Source of the DNA: Epichloe hybrida
Taxonomy: Eukaryota > Ascomycota > Sordariomycetes > Hypocreales > Clavicipitaceae
Assembly: GCA_019022495.1 (NCBI GenBank)
Contig: JAFEKR010000013.1
Coordinates: forward strand, 620,001-684,000
Direction: 5' to 3'
DNA: 64,000 nt
Shown here: in pieces, positions 12,123 to 25,238 of the stretch
How positions within the stretch are numbered: the stretch's first letter is position 1
Layout of the letters: the number at the start of each line of letters is the position of its first letter
Made by a program: the position numbers and the translations under genes
Notes under the pieces: generated by a model
The model's database searches: none
Told to the model about the DNA's origin: nothing
The model's input: the letters and a program-made list of their open reading frames with translations, nothing else

Positions 12123-12359
12123 AGAAGACTTCCCTTCTATAAAAAAGGAAGGACCTACGAGAAAGAAGCTTTTCCCTTCTATAAAAAGGAATCAATTGTG
12201 GCTACAGAAGACTTCCCTTCTATAAAAAAGGAAGGATCCGCGAGATAGAAGCTTTTTCCCTTCTATAAAAAGGAATAAATTTTAAATACAGAAGACTTCC
12301 CTTCTATAAAAAAGGAAGGACCCGCGAGATAGAAGCTTTTCCCTTCTATAAAAAGGAAA
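12123..12359 (+). repeat. Triplicated 83-84-bp leader repeat of Copia-A
   Basis: Three direct repeats, each starting agaagacttcccttctat, at 12123, 12206 and 12290. Each contains an inverted repeat CTTCC...GGAAG around a T/A-rich loop. They sit between the primer-binding site and the gag start codon. Confidence 0.9.
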
Positions 12360-15300
12360 ATGGATACTAAAGGAAAGGGAAAGGGACCTATAATCCCTAA
12401 CCCTAGTGCGCAAGAGGTTCTAAATAACTAGCTAAAAGAGCAGGCTATTAAGCAACAAGTAACTATAGACTAGTTATTAGAGAAGCTAGAAAGCTTATCT
12501 ATAACTATAAATAGTTGTATAGAGGGTGTGAAATCTAATAAGCCCGCTAGTTAGCAGCAAGATCAGCAGCCTATTTAAGAACAACAAGCTGAATCTAGCT
12601 CCGTATAAGCAACCTTTAATAATTTAATTATTAAGGAATTTAATAAGAGGGTTTATAGTTTCCCAGAGACTACTAGGCTTAAAGGAGCTGAAAATTTCGA
12701 ACAATAGAAACAAGCCCTAGCTATCCAATTTAGAGCTTTAGGCATGCCTAATTTTCTAGATAATCCGGAGAGTTCTAGGGCGCTAGGGGATCTAGATTAA
12801 GCTATTATCCTTATGTTACTAAGGGATAGTTATACAGAAGGACCCCAAGCCGCTATAACTTAGCAAAAATCACCTAAAGAAGCCTATAATTTACTTGTAA
12901 GGCAATATTTACATAGCGTTGAAATCCAGAAGGGGTCCCTATATTTAGAATTTCATAACCTGAATTTTCAAGAGTTTAAGGGGACTCTAGAGTCCTTTAA
13001 TACAGTCTTTAATAATCTACTAGCTAGATTATCAATTTCAGGGGTCCTGATTGCCCTAAAAGATTAGGTTAATCAATATCTTCAATCCCTAAAATCAACC
13101 TTCCCTCAGTAGGCTAAGAGGCAACGATTTAGCATGCGTACAAATAGGGCTATAGGGGCTCCCCTAGATGCCCTAAATCTTTAATTCTTAATGGCAGACC
13201 TTCTAGCAGAACAAAGGGATAAGTCATCTATAGTATCTAAAGCCCTGAATTATAGGGCTAAAAACCTTGAAAAGGGTGCCAAAGAAAAAGAAAAGGCCCC
13301 TAAGGATTAGAAGAAGAAAGGAGGCTCTAAAGAAAATAAGGGCTCTTCTAATTCTAATTCTTCTTCTAATAAGAAAAAGAAAAAGAAGCAAAAAGGTTAA
13401 AAATCAGATAAAAAGGATAATAAAGAGACCTCTAGAGAGGGATCTTTTATGCTAGGAAATTACAACCTTTCTAACGGTGCTCTTAAACCGTATAAGAAGC
13501 CTAGCCTTTATAAGACTAGTTATAAGAGCTCTAGTAATAGTAGCTCTGATTCTAGCTCTAGTGAATCGGATGATGAAAATCAAGAAATTAAAACCTTAAA
13601 TGGTTTTAATTATTATAGTAAAGACATGAAAAAGGCCCTATTATATAATACAGGTTCGACTATACATATTGTTAATTCTAGGGAGGTCTTTAGGGATTAT
13701 ACCCCCTATAAAAAGGGGGAATCCGACCCTATTATAACTGGTGGTGGCCCTATTTACGCTAAGGGTCACGGTAGTGCTGTTTTTAAGGTCCTATATTAGA
13801 AAAATCCAGCTAAATATAGAACCTTAGTGCTTAAAGATGCGCTATATTTTCCTTAGCTTAATGTTAATATAGTTAGTGGACTTACGCACTATATATCTGG
13901 TGGTTGCCTTATAAAAAACCTACTTTATCTTAAAGATAGGTCTCTTATTGCAACCTTAGATATAGAAAAACATGGTTTTTTCTTCCACGTTAAAAACCAA
14001 TCTACGCCTAAGTTATCTAAAGGGCCCTATAATAATTCGCATTATATCTGACCTTTTACCTACGCCGCTTTTAAGGGTCATAGCTATCCGATTAGCTACC
14101 CTATAGAGGTTCAAATTCCCTCTAAAAAGCCGGATTAGGCTTCTGATTTAGACGAAATCAACGAAAATAATAATGATATTGAAGAAATCGTACGGGATGA
14201 TTTAGGGGAATTAGTCCCTTCTTCTTTGCCTATAGCCCTAGGTTAGGTCCCTTATAAATCTAAGGAAATAGATTTAGGGGTGTTAGAGGGCCCTAGTGGA
14301 GGAAAAGGGTCCCTAATACCTCTCTAAGAGGCCTATGGTTCTTAAGGGGCCTAGCAGGGGACTAGTGAAGAGGGCCCTAGTCTAGATCTTAATTCAGACC
14401 CTAAGGATCTTTAATATTAACGGTTGTTAGAACTAGCTGGCCTATGGCATGTACGATTAGGGCACCTAGGTCTTCCTTTGCTAAAGAAAACTAGCCTTAT
14501 AACTAAAGGAATCCCTGATTTTTCTAAAATTAAGGATAAGGATTTTAGATGTATTGCTTGTGATCAATCTAAGGCAGTTAGAAGACCTAGGAAGTTAGCT
14601 ATCCCTAACCCCCCTAGAGCTCTAGATCGAATAGAGGGGGATACGCTAAAAATCAGTCCTACGCCGTACAATAAACAGTCAATTTGCTTATTTTTAGTTA
14701 ATCGAAAGACTAGATATAAGTGGGTTATCTTATTACCTAATAAGGAAGGCCTAACTGTTTATAAGGCTATCAAAGGCTTCTTCAGAGGGCTTAAAAATCA
14801 ACTAGGTCAATATCCTAGGCACCTTCACTTCAATAGGGGCTAGGAAATTGATTCTAGTTATTAAGCTTAGTTGAATTCTAAAGGGATTAAATTTACGACT
14901 TCTAGTCCCTATATCCATGAGCAAAATGGATTAGCAGAACGTTTAATTCGTACTATTCTAGATTGATTAAGGGCTACTATCTAGTAGGCAAAATTACCGT
15001 TATTTTTATAGTGTTTTGTATTACCTATAGTTGTTAACCTAGTTAATATAACTGCTAATACCACTAAGGATGAAAGCCCTAAACAGCTGCTATCTAGGGA
15101 GCTAAATTAGCCTTATATAACTAATATTAGCAGTATTAGAGCTATAGGATCTTATTGTAAGATTCTAATCCCCCTGGAAAAACGACCTAAAGCCTAGAAG
15201 TTAGCAGCTAGGACTATCCCTGGAAGGCTTTTAGCTACACTAGGTTCTAACACCTACCTAGTGTACATCCCCTCTAAAAAGCTAGTTATAAAGACTAGCT

Positions 15301-17327
15301 TTATTAAGATTATAGAACCTATAGGCCCTGTTTCTAAAGGCTTACCTAGGATTTCTATAGGGGATAACCCTTTAGAGGGGGAAAATAATTTAGATTAATA
15401 ATATCTAGATTAAGGTTCAAAGGATTACCCTATAGATAACATAGGTATCCCTGTAGGTCAAGAAAAACCACCTACAGGCCCTAAAGAACCCCCTAAAGGC
15501 TTAATTCTAGCGGATCCCATACAGGCGCAGCCTATAACTTAACTAGGAAATCAGATTTTGACTTCGGACCTTGATTTTGACAAAATTATCGATTTCAACC
15601 CTAATATCGACCCTATGGATGTTGATATTAGTTCCCCTTCTTCTCTAGATTTCATAAAAGAAATCTGCTTTAAGGTACAGGAGAAGCTAAAGGAAAAGAA
15701 TCCTATTAGCCCTAAGCCTAAGACCTGGAAGCAGGCTATATCTAGCCCTGAAAGGGATAAATGGATAGAAGCCACGTATAAGGAATACAAATAGCTTCTA
15801 AAGGCTAGTACTTTTAAATTTATAAGGAAAGATCAAATCCCTAAGGGCTAAAAAGTACTAAAGAATAGGCTTGTTTATAAGCTTAAAAAGGATAAAGAAA
15901 ATAATCCTTTAAAATATAAGGCTTAACTTGTTACTAAGGGATTTATGTAAATCGAAGGCCTAGATTACCTAGAGACCTTCGCTGCCATAAGTATTCCCCC
16001 TAGCTAGAGGATTTTACTAGCCCTAGTGGCTTGGAATAACTAGGAAATCAAATAAATCGATTTTATAGGAGCTTTTCTTAATAGTAAGCTACAACAACAG
16101 ATTTATATAGTTATTCCAGAAGGGTTTATTAAATTCCTTGAGGCAAATCCTAAACTAGCTAAATTAGCTAGAAGTTTTGGCTGGAAACCTTCTAAAGATT
16201 AAGTAATTTTATTATAGAAGTCTTTATATGGCCTAAAACAAAGCTTAAGGGAATGGCAACAAGCGCTAATATTAGTGCTTAAATCCCTAGGATTTAACCC
16301 TTTAATATCTAACCTAGCTATCTTCTTTAATCCTTTAACCAAAACCTTCGTTATTACGTATATTAATAACTGTCTTCTAATTAGACCGGATTTATCTTAT
16401 ATCCAAAGGCTTAAAAAGGAACTTCATAAAGTCTATCTAATAGAAGATAGGGGGCCTGCTGAATTCTTCTTAGGGGTTTAAATCATACGAGATAGGCCTA
16501 ATAGAATACTGAAAATTCATTAATCTTAGTATATATTAGAAGCCTTAAAACAATTTAATATGCTAGATAGTAAGCCTATTAGCATACCTCTTTAGCTAGG
16601 CGTTTTAGCTACGCAGACAACTAAGCTTTTAATAGCTAGCGAAATCAAGCTTTATCAGTACATTATAGGGACTATAATATACCTAATGTTGCTTACAAGG
16701 CCTAATACAGCTTTTACGCTACAGTGGTTATCTACTACACTAGCTAGCCCTTATATAGAACACCTAAAAGCAGCTAAAAATCTGCTAAGGTATCTATTAG
16801 GGACTAGATTCCTTGCTATTATCTATAGGGGAGACCCTAAAGGTTTAGTTAGCAAAAGCCTAATAGGTTATTGTGATAGTGATTTTACAGGGGATAAAAA
16901 GACCTCAAAATTAACCTATGCTTATCTATTTAAGCTAGCTAGCGGACCTATTAGCTAGAAATCAAAGAAAGCTAGTACAATAGCTCTATTAACACTAGAA
17001 GCTGAAGCTAATGCTATCTGCGAGACCTTCCGGGAGCTTTAGTGGCTTCAGGGCTTATTTAAGGAGCTAAAAACCCCTATTTCTCCCCCTATCCAGATAT
17101 ATTGCGATAATTAAGGCGCTATAACTACTGCTTATAACCCTGCTTTACATAGTTATACAAAGCATATATTACTAAAGTTTAACTATATTAGGTAATAGGT
17201 TTTAGAGGGTTTAGCTAAGATTAAATATCTAGATACGAAGTTAATGCCTGCAGATAGTCTTACGAAACCTCTTTCTAGACCTCTTTATTAGGCTTTTATT
17301 AAGCTTTTAGGGCTTAATAATTATTAA
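12360..17327 (+). pseudogene. Copia-A gag-pol polyprotein, broken by in-frame stops
   Basis: A single frame runs from ATG 12360 to the final TAA at 17325-17327 (1655 codons, normal for a copia polyprotein), with no frameshift that I can detect. Gag comes first, then a Lys/Ser-rich linker (13270-13600). Protease follows, with the active-site block LLYNTGS at 13641 (Asp to Asn). The integrase zinc finger (WHVRLGH then CIAC) lies at about 14445-14570 and a degraded catalytic core follows. Reverse transcriptase spans about 15760-16480, with YINN at 16359-16370 where YVDD is expected. RNase H shows CDSDFTGD near 16872 and LEAEA near 16998. Stops replace Gln or Trp codons. All altered catalytic residues are TG-to-TA changes. 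The long open pieces at 13449-13799, 14424-14843, 15558-15794, 16275-16481 and 16686-16958 are fragments of this one frame. Confidence 0.93.
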
Positions 17328-17524
17328 ACTAATAACTAATTCCCTTTAATAGGGAACTAAAAACAACGTTAAAAAGGGAGCTATATTTAATAATAGCTAG
17401 GAATTCAAAAAGGGGGTCTTTTATTTTTCCTGTTTTTCCCTTTTATCTGTTATTATCAAAAGTTATTGTTTTTACCCTATAGTCTCTTTGTACACTTCTA
17501 ATTGCTTTTAAATATAATTCTTTT

Positions 17525-17534
17525 GTAGAGGGGG
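17525..17534 (+). promoter_or_regulatory. Copia-A polypurine tract
   Basis: gtagaggggg abuts the 3' LTR start TGTTAAAA, where plus-strand synthesis of an LTR element is primed. A comparable ccagggggag precedes both short LTRs at 41219 and 41510. Confidence 0.8.
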
Positions 17535-18358
17535 TGTTAAAAATAAGACCTATTTTTAGCCCTTTTCTAGTTAAAGAACCTTCTTATTACTAGCTTGCTT
17601 TACAAGTCTAACAGCTACACTGCAGCTGTCAACGGTCGCGAGGGCAGCTGTTAATAACTGTGTCGCAGCTGTTAATAGCTGCGACTAACCGTGTGGATAA
17701 CTAATTAGTTAATTGCGTTGTGGCTGCAAGTGTGGCCATAACTATACCACTAGTAATTAGGTAAGCTAGGGTGACGTAAGCTAGGGTGACGTAAGCAGGT
17801 TACCCTACACATAACTTACCCTATAGCTATCTTTAATAATGATTTTCTCTTTATCTAGAGGTTGTATAAAAGTTTTACATATAGTAAATTAAAGCTTAAA
17901 GATAGGGCTTTCTCTTTATATAAGGTTATTTTTTAGACTAAAAGTTAGTGCATACGGGTTACTAGCTAGTATGGTAGTAAGTTGATTTTTTGGTTTTTGC
18001 ATACAAATGAATTTTGCGGAAAATCAAAAGTGGCCCGTAAGACCCCGTTAGCGGCCCGGATCCACTAATACAGTCAGTAAGTCTATAAGAGAAAGAAGAT
18101 CTTTTTAACTAGCTACATAGCTAGTCCTCTTAACTAACAACAGCCGTATTACCCGTACAACGTATCTAAAATTAATTCTATTGCTCTATAAGATATCATA
18201 AAAGTGATTTAAATTGAATTCTATTAGTTAATAACTGCCACAACCTTCCGTTGCGTTGCGTTGATTGATTTAACGTTGCAGCCCTATTAGTCCCCGACTG
18301 TAGAGCTTGCGCCCGTACAGCTGTTGCCAGCTGGCAACTAGCTCCCTACATTTCAATA
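17535..18358 (+). repeat. Copia-A 3' LTR
   Basis: 824 bp, identical in length to the 5' LTR and clearly homologous throughout. It differs from the 5' copy mainly by C/T and G/A transitions. It ends TTTCAATA, followed by the TSD. Confidence 0.95.
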
Positions 18359-18617
18359 ATAATTATATACACTTTAGTTTACCCTAAAAAGCTTATATAT
18401 AAGTTAATAGTATTCTATAGATTCTATACTAATTAGTAGTTATCTTTATAAATACTATAAATTAGTAAGGTTTATAGAAAAGGTATTAGTATTAAGGACT
18501 TACCTTATAAAAAAGAAAGTACTACTCTAAGATACTAAATATACTAAGGAAAAAGTATATTCTACCTTTTCTTTTACCTTAAGTAACTATAACTAGCTTT
18601 ATACTAAATCTAAGCTT

Positions 18618-18757
18618 ATTAACTTAATTAAGGCCTAGTTAGTAACTAACCTAACCTATCTTTATTTATTTAATTAGTATATTTATTATATAAATAAACC
18701 CTTAGAAGTTTGTTTATTAAATAATTAAGGCCTAGTTAGTAACTAACTTAACCTATC
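18618..18757 (+). repeat. Direct repeat in the X leader
   Basis: A block beginning aattaaggcctagttagtaa occurs twice, about 110 bp apart, separated by an AT-rich spacer with aaataaacccttagaag. The same duplicated arrangement occurs at 60795-60940 in X3, so it belongs to the element. W is inserted at the end of the second copy (TSD CTATC). Confidence 0.75.
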
Positions 18758-19017
18758 TGTTAGTTACACCAAGGTCCTGCGCAGGTATAAGGGTAATCCC
18801 ATATGATTGAAGTCGATGATAGTTAGTTAGCTAGCTAGGAAAGAGAGAGAAGAGAGGGAAAGTCTAGATGCTAGAAAAGTAAGCGAAATCCATATGTAAG
18901 GTAAAAGAGGGGGTGGCGAATTAATGCAGCTAATTATATTACGTGCATCACGCTAGACCCATAATTAGTCTAGTCTTTAGCCACGATTAAACTAATAAAG
19001 ATCTAAAGGAATTAACA
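18758..19017 (-). repeat. W LTR, left copy (3' LTR of the element)
   Basis: 260 bp, homologous over its full length to 25239-25498. A pyrimidine-rich stretch (ctctctttttccttt) inside the element at 19024-19041 reads as a polypurine tract on the minus strand. Confidence 0.9.
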
Positions 19018-19129
19018 CTAGTAGTCTCTCTTTTTCCTTTGTGGCTAAAGAGCTTAAAAACGTAACAAAAATGAGATTAAAGGAAAGTGTATACTAGTAA
19101 ATCCCTTAATAGGAATTCGCTGCTCTAAT

Positions 19130-22100
19130 TAGTTATCGTGGTATTAGTTAATTAAATTAATCCGTTAGTCCTTGCCTAAGCTCCTGTCCCTTAATATCGC
19201 AGGTCTCTTTACCTATCCTTTAATATAAATTATTAATTTATTTAAATTAATTAAAGAGGAAAGTAATGAATTTAGTAATGCTTTTGTTATTGCATCCGCC
19301 GGATTATTGTTGCTATTAATCCACCTAACTTTGTAAATCTTATGCCTCTTATATAATTAACAAAGAGCTATAATATTAATTATTAGTCTCTTCTCCTTTG
19401 TAGTTCCTAGCTTCATAAGATATTTATATAACGAAAAAGAATTAGTACAGAGAATTATAGGAATTCAAGGCATCTTTAATTAATCTGTAATCTAATATAA
19501 AGTTATGGAAATTGCGTAGGCAATATCTACGCCTTAAACTATGCTATATAACTTAAAGGCAAGCGCGCTATAAGTAACTCTCTTGCTCTTTATTAAGCTG
19601 TATGTAATGATGTTACCTTTCATAATAAAGGTATTATTATCTTGCATTATCTTATTACTAATCACAATCACGTATCTAATCTGTGAGCTTAGATCCTTAT
19701 TATTAGCAAGTAATCTATTTATAAACATAAAGAGCTTTACTTCCTTAAGAACTAAAGGAATATATTATAGTCTATGTTATTAATTCTTAATCTATTACTT
19801 AAGGTGTTTATTAAGGTATGTAATATCTTCCCTAGAGAGTTCTTAGTATTAAGCTATAATTAATAGGTTATAGGAAGCTTCTAGTTAACATATAGTTGTA
19901 ATGTAGCTTCCTTAGGCTTATTATTCCACGTAGTCTTGCTTTACTATTAGGGATTAAGAATTAACTTCCTTAATCTTCTAACTCTAGCCTTTCTAGGTTA
20001 ATATTAGTAAGTTATTAGTGTTCTAGGTTAAGATATAACTGTTAAAGATAAGGGGATTCTTAGCGGTTAATTATTGCTTTTCTTTAGCTATAAAATTAGC
20101 CTTCTAGAGCTCTTTCTCTTCTTTTTAGAAGAAGTTATTATTGCTTAGTCCTAATGTATTATTGGTTTATATTCTAATAATACTAAAGAGATTCTTATTA
20201 TTTAGGGCTATAATTAATAAGCAGGGATTATAGGTTAAGGTCGTTATATTAAGGTTATCCCTGTGGTAACGGAAGTATATTACTTACTAGTAGGTTCTAG
20301 CCTCTGTAATCCCGTAAAGAGGTCTAATTAATTTAATTACAGTCCCTTCTAGAAAGAGATATGTAATTTGCTTTAGTAATTTCATAATAATTAGCCTTAT
20401 TAGCACTATGTGCGATTGAGTGTAAGCTTATGTAATATCATGAATCCAAAGGTAAATGCCTCTTTTTCTTAATAATAGAGCAATAGCTATAATAAGTTAT
20501 TAGCTTGCTTGTTAAATCGTTAGCGATTACGTTAGGATAAATTCCTTTCCTTTGTTATTATAGCCTTATATAATAAGGTAGGATTTCTTGTATAGCAAGT
20601 CTATCCCTTTGCCTTTAATCTCTCTAACTATATAAGAATTAAAGATTCTATAACCTCTATGCTTCGCTAGGTTATACTTAACGAATTTAAATATATTATA
20701 AGCTTATAAAGCGTTAATCTTAGCTTAATTAGATTACTTAAAGGGTTTTCCTAGGGTTATAATCTTCCCTTCTTAGCGAAGTTAAAGAGTAAGGTTCTAA
20801 TTAGCCTCTTCCTTTGCTATAAGGAATACTATATTTAGTATTCCTTTAGTTATAGCTTCTTAAATAAAGGCCTTCTCCTAATCTTTATTTATAAGTATAT
20901 AAAGCTAAATTAGGCTAATGTTCTTCTTAAGGCTATAAGGTCTTCTTTTCCTTGCTTTTATTCCTTTAGGGTAAGGTAGTAAATCTTTAACTTAATAGCT
21001 TCCCTTTAGGGCCTTCTAGGCTTTATAAGCCTTTTCTTTAGACTCTTCCACGCTTATAAATTAGACTATAAGGGCCTTTCTTAGTCTCCCTTATCTTCTC
21101 TTAGCTAGTGCTTATAGCTTCTTACCTCCTTCTATTAGGGAATCTCTTTTAGTAGTAGTAGTTAGTTATATAGTTGCTTTTTCCTCTATATTATTAGGCT
21201 TTATCTCCTACTACTCTAGTCCCTTTATAATATATAAGTCTTTATAGTAAGGCTTTACTACTATAGAGTAAAACTTTACTAGGCCATAGGGTATATTAAC
21301 TATATAAGTCTCTTTATTAGTAGTAAGTAGCTTATAAGGGCTATACTAGCTACCCTTCTCTCTTTACACACGTATATTAGTTTATAGGGGTAGCTAATAT
21401 ATAGGCACTATATTAGGGCTATTCTAGACTTTAAGGGCATTATAAACCTACTATAAAGCTAGATAGTAGCGGACTTTATTAGTAGCTTTATAAATTACTT
21501 TAGTATATTAAATAATAAAGATGCTTAGTAGTAACTTATTTATTATTTATAGGTAGCCTCTAAAGACTAGTAGGGTTAGGATAATACTATTTAGGCTTAT
21601 AGAGTTATTAATTACTTTAATAGCTATTTAAAGATATTACTCTAGCGTAAGTTCTATCCTAATTAAGTCTATAATAATATTATAAGCTTAGCGTAAAGGT
21701 CTGTAATATCTCTTAACCTTTCTAATACTATTATAGGCTTTAATTAGTATCTTATTAGTCTTAATTAATATTAGTTAAGTATAGTGCTTAAACTTAGCGG
21801 AAGTAAAGTTATTACTAGTGTTATATATAATCTATTCTAGAGGTCTAAGATAAGTGTTAATCTAACATTCGCGGATAGCTTCCTAGATATCTTAAGCCTT
21901 TTACTTCCTTAGATTAAGGAATTAGGCTACCTAGAATAATATTACTAAATTAATAATGTAAAGTACTAGTTAGCTATTAATTTATATAATATTAATAATG
22001 ATCTTGTAGTTAAATTTGTAGTTATCTTTAATTATAAACTTAAATCAACTAGGGGCCTTTCTATATATCTAGTAATAGTAGTAGACTCTAGTTAATTTCT

Positions 22101-24600
22101 TAATTACCTAGCGTTTAACTTCGTAACTAGCTTAGTAAAGGATCTTTATGAGTTATTAAATAGAAGGGTAACTAAGTTAATAATATAATTAATGGATATC
22201 TCCTTTTAAAAGGTAGAAGGTAACTATTTCTCTTGCTTCTAGTAACTACTAAGGATAGCCCTATTATTACACAATAGGTATAGTCTTATTACCTTAGATA
22301 AGTATATTAGTAAGGTTATTAATCTTAATTTATATTTTATCTATATTAGTAATTAAGAAAAGAAAGGGGGTAGCTATATTAAGGACATAGAATTTAAGCT
22401 CTCTAAGTTCTATAGGCATATAAAGGATTTCTCTTATAACTACTAATCTAGCGCTAAATATAATAATTTAGGGTTTGTAAGGGGTTACCTTTAATAAAGG
22501 TATTAATCTTAATAAAGCCTTTACTTATACCTCTCCTATAGTTAACTTTCCTGCGGCGCTAGTGTTAGGTATAATCCCTTTAAAGACCTCTTTAGAATAG
22601 TATTCTTTAAAGATATAGTAAATTAAGCCTTTATCACACTCTTATAGCTTATAGAGCTCCTACCTAAGGAATACATGTTAGAAGGCTTAATTATTTAGGG
22701 TTATAAGGATATTAACATTAGTAGCATTATAGTTAGTCTATAATCTAGAGCAAAAGAATTATATAATACTTAGGTGTGCTATTAATAGTAGCTCCTTTAT
22801 ATTATTATTATTATCTTTAGCTTCTATGCAAGCTAAAAGATATAATTCCTAATTCTAACCTAAGCCTTTATTAGGCTTATTATTATCCTACCCTTTATAG
22901 AAGGTAAGGAATACCTAGAATCTCTTCTCTAAAGGGGGTATATAATATGTTTTACTAGCCTACTAGTAGTTCTTTTCCTTTTAATATTCTTTAGTAAAGT
23001 AATTAAAGGACTAGTAGCTACTCTTACCGCATATAAAGCAACGCTTAGTGCTTAGCCTATGGCTCTATCTATAATAACTTCCTCTACTATAGGGGGATAA
23101 TTACTATCTATACTAATAATTAGTAAACATAGCCTCTAGAGGGTCTCCTTATTAGTACTAAAGGTATTAGGAAGGCCTCTTATTTAATTCCATAATAGTA
23201 ATTACCTTACGAAGGTCTCTAGTAAGACTTTTAAAGCCTAGGGAGTATATGTATTTCACTATCTAATATTTAAGCACACTAGCTACAGCATTTAAGGCCT
23301 GCTTATAGAGCTTAGTATCTACTATTTTAGCAGGGTATAGTCCTCTATGAATTTTCTTAAGGGTTAATAACGTAATCTTAAGGTAATTAAGCTTACTTTT
23401 ATTAGGGTTTTTCTTAATTATATTCTTTAATATTATACTACTCTATTAGCGGTAATAGAATTACTAGTTACTTTCTATCTTAAAGTATTAACAAATATAG
23501 GTAATTATCTCTTTATAGAAATAGTTATTCCTAAAGAGGTAATTAAGGAAGTATTATTTAGCATTACCTATTAATATAATAGGGAAAGCCTTCTAATAAT
23601 ACGTTTAAGGAAGGTTAATTCTATTACACTTATTTTCAAAGAGCGTAATCTTTAGTATTAAGAAGTTATATAGCTTCCTACTATAGTAGTTACTATCCTT
23701 ATATATCTTTGTAAGCTCTAAGATCTTCTTTATAATTTAATCTTCGGAGGTAAATTACTATAAAGGCATATTTTGTTATAAATGATAGTCCCCTAGTTAT
23801 TATTAATAACGATTATTAGGATAAAGCTATTGATTTAATAGCGGTTATTATGGGGGCTTTTGTAAAGGTTTACGTAATCTTTAGGGTTAGGGAAGGTGGA
23901 TTTCTAGGGTAGGTTATTAGGGCTATTAATGTTAAGGCTCTAGGGGTTTAGAAGATTATAGTCTCTCTTATAATCTCTCCTATAACTAAAGAGGTATTAA
24001 AGTTTAATAAAGCACTTCTTTAAGGGATGCTAGGATTAATGATCCTAGGCCTTGCTTAATAAGAACGCTATAATCTCGTAAAGAATTACGTAATTCTTTA
24101 ATAACTTCCTTTGTGGCCCTTTTAAAGGTGTCTTTAGACTAGCCTTTAAAGTCTTCTTAGAATAATTCCTATAGGTTATTATCTCTCTAACCTTAATACT
24201 TACTAAGGTTAATAAATCTTATAATCTAGTTATTAAGCTTAAGCTATGTAGCAGTCTCTAGATCTAGCTTAATGGATTCTTTCTAATTACTAAAGAAGTT
24301 ATAAGTAAGCTATTAAAGATATAAGGGTAACTTATGCTCTTAGGGTCTTTTAGGGGTAATAGTTAGAGCCTTACTATTACTAGTAGCCTTTACTCTTATG
24401 GAAGGTCTAGATTCCTCTACTATCTTTAACTATAAAAGGAATATTACTAATTTATTATTTTTACTACTAATTAAGCTCCTGTGTTTGCCTATTACTATTA
24501 TAAGGTTCTTCTTTTGTATTTTAGGAGCGTTATTACTTTAATAAAATTAGAAGATTATAAAAATAGGAAAAATAGAAGAAAAAGTAGTAGGAGTAGCAAA
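19130..24600 (-). pseudogene. W gag-pol remnant (gag, IN, RT, RNase H)
   Basis: Minus strand, reading through stops. A gag zinc-knuckle-like CFICGK lies near 23030-23050. The C-terminal part of the integrase is at about 21240-21560, including a run like TNKVRYYLAL. Reverse transcriptase spans about 20000-20850, with FNSYIVREIKGKGIDL, then IRPLYGI near 20320, and the catalytic block QTNNTL near 20165 where QTDDTL is expected. RNase H spans about 19150-19790, with SLYKYLMKLGTTKEKR and NPADAITKA. The domain order and motifs place W in the same broad fungal Copia group as X. RT Asp-to-Asn changes follow the RIP rule. Ends are approximate. Short open frames at 19534-19783 and 24481-24669 are fragments or shadows. 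Confidence 0.75.
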
Positions 24601-25238
24601 AGTAGTAATAAGAATAAATTAATGAAGATAAAGAAAGTAATAGAAGTTCTAAAAGTAACTAGAAAATAATAGGAAAAGTAATAAAGGAATAATAGGAATT
24701 ACTAGTTCCTATTTTTTATGAAAAGAAGGGATAGAGGTAATCTCTCTCTCTTACTAATAAGCATAGGGCAAATAGCACTAAGAGTAAAGGGGGCAAAAAA
24801 TAAGTAGTAAATGCTTGTGAGGAGAGATTAAAGGTCTATTAGAAGGTAATATGTTAAAGGGAATTTATAGGTAAGTTAGCTAGCTTAGCTAAGGTTATTT
24901 AACATTAGGTTTAAAATAAATACCTCATAGTAATAGATTCGGTTAGTTAGTTAGTTTTCTCGTGATAGACAATAAAATTAATAATTAACAATAATATCCC
25001 AGATAGATATAATAAAGTTATATCCCTTAGCCCAAGGGTTAATAGATTAATTCCTTAGAAGCCTAATAAGCTTATAACTAGGATTCTAGTCTCTTCCTTT
25101 AGTACACTTATATAGTTATACCTCTTTACCGCAATAACTATTACAGTATAATAAGGGGTAGTAGTAGTAGTATCTATAGAAATATCTTTTCTTATAATAC
25201 CTAGCTTATCTATAGTTATAAAGTTAACCACTAATTAG

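Larger units (their letters stand above)
11240..18358 (+). mobile_element. Copia-A: complete Ty1/copia LTR retrotransposon, TSD ATAAT
   Basis: 7119 bp with two 824-bp LTRs and a 5-bp TSD, ATAAT, at 11235-11239 and 18359-18363. The primer-binding site directly follows the 5' LTR, and a polypurine tract precedes the 3' LTR. One long gag-pol frame lies between. The uninterrupted target is preserved in the X LTR at 55101-55148 (ATAAT at 55115-55119). It is less RIPed than its host X, which agrees with later insertion, but its polyprotein has many stops. Confidence 0.95.
11010..18428 (+). repeat. X-family LTR shared by X1 and X2, split by Copia-A
   Basis: The LTR begins TGTTAGAACAAGC at 11010 and ends near GATTCTATA at 18428. 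Removing Copia-A and one TSD (11240-18363) leaves 295 bp, exactly the length of the X LTR at 54890-55184. It carries the GGCTACGCGCC...GGCGCG block typical of this LTR. Because X1 interior precedes it and X2 interior follows, it serves both members of a tandem array. The short open frame 11082-11264 is a chance frame in the LTR. Confidence 0.8.

Noticed and set aside
24481..24669. Lys/Ser-rich small protein
   Set aside because: Low-complexity A-rich stretch on the strand opposite to the W gag; no start context or conservation.
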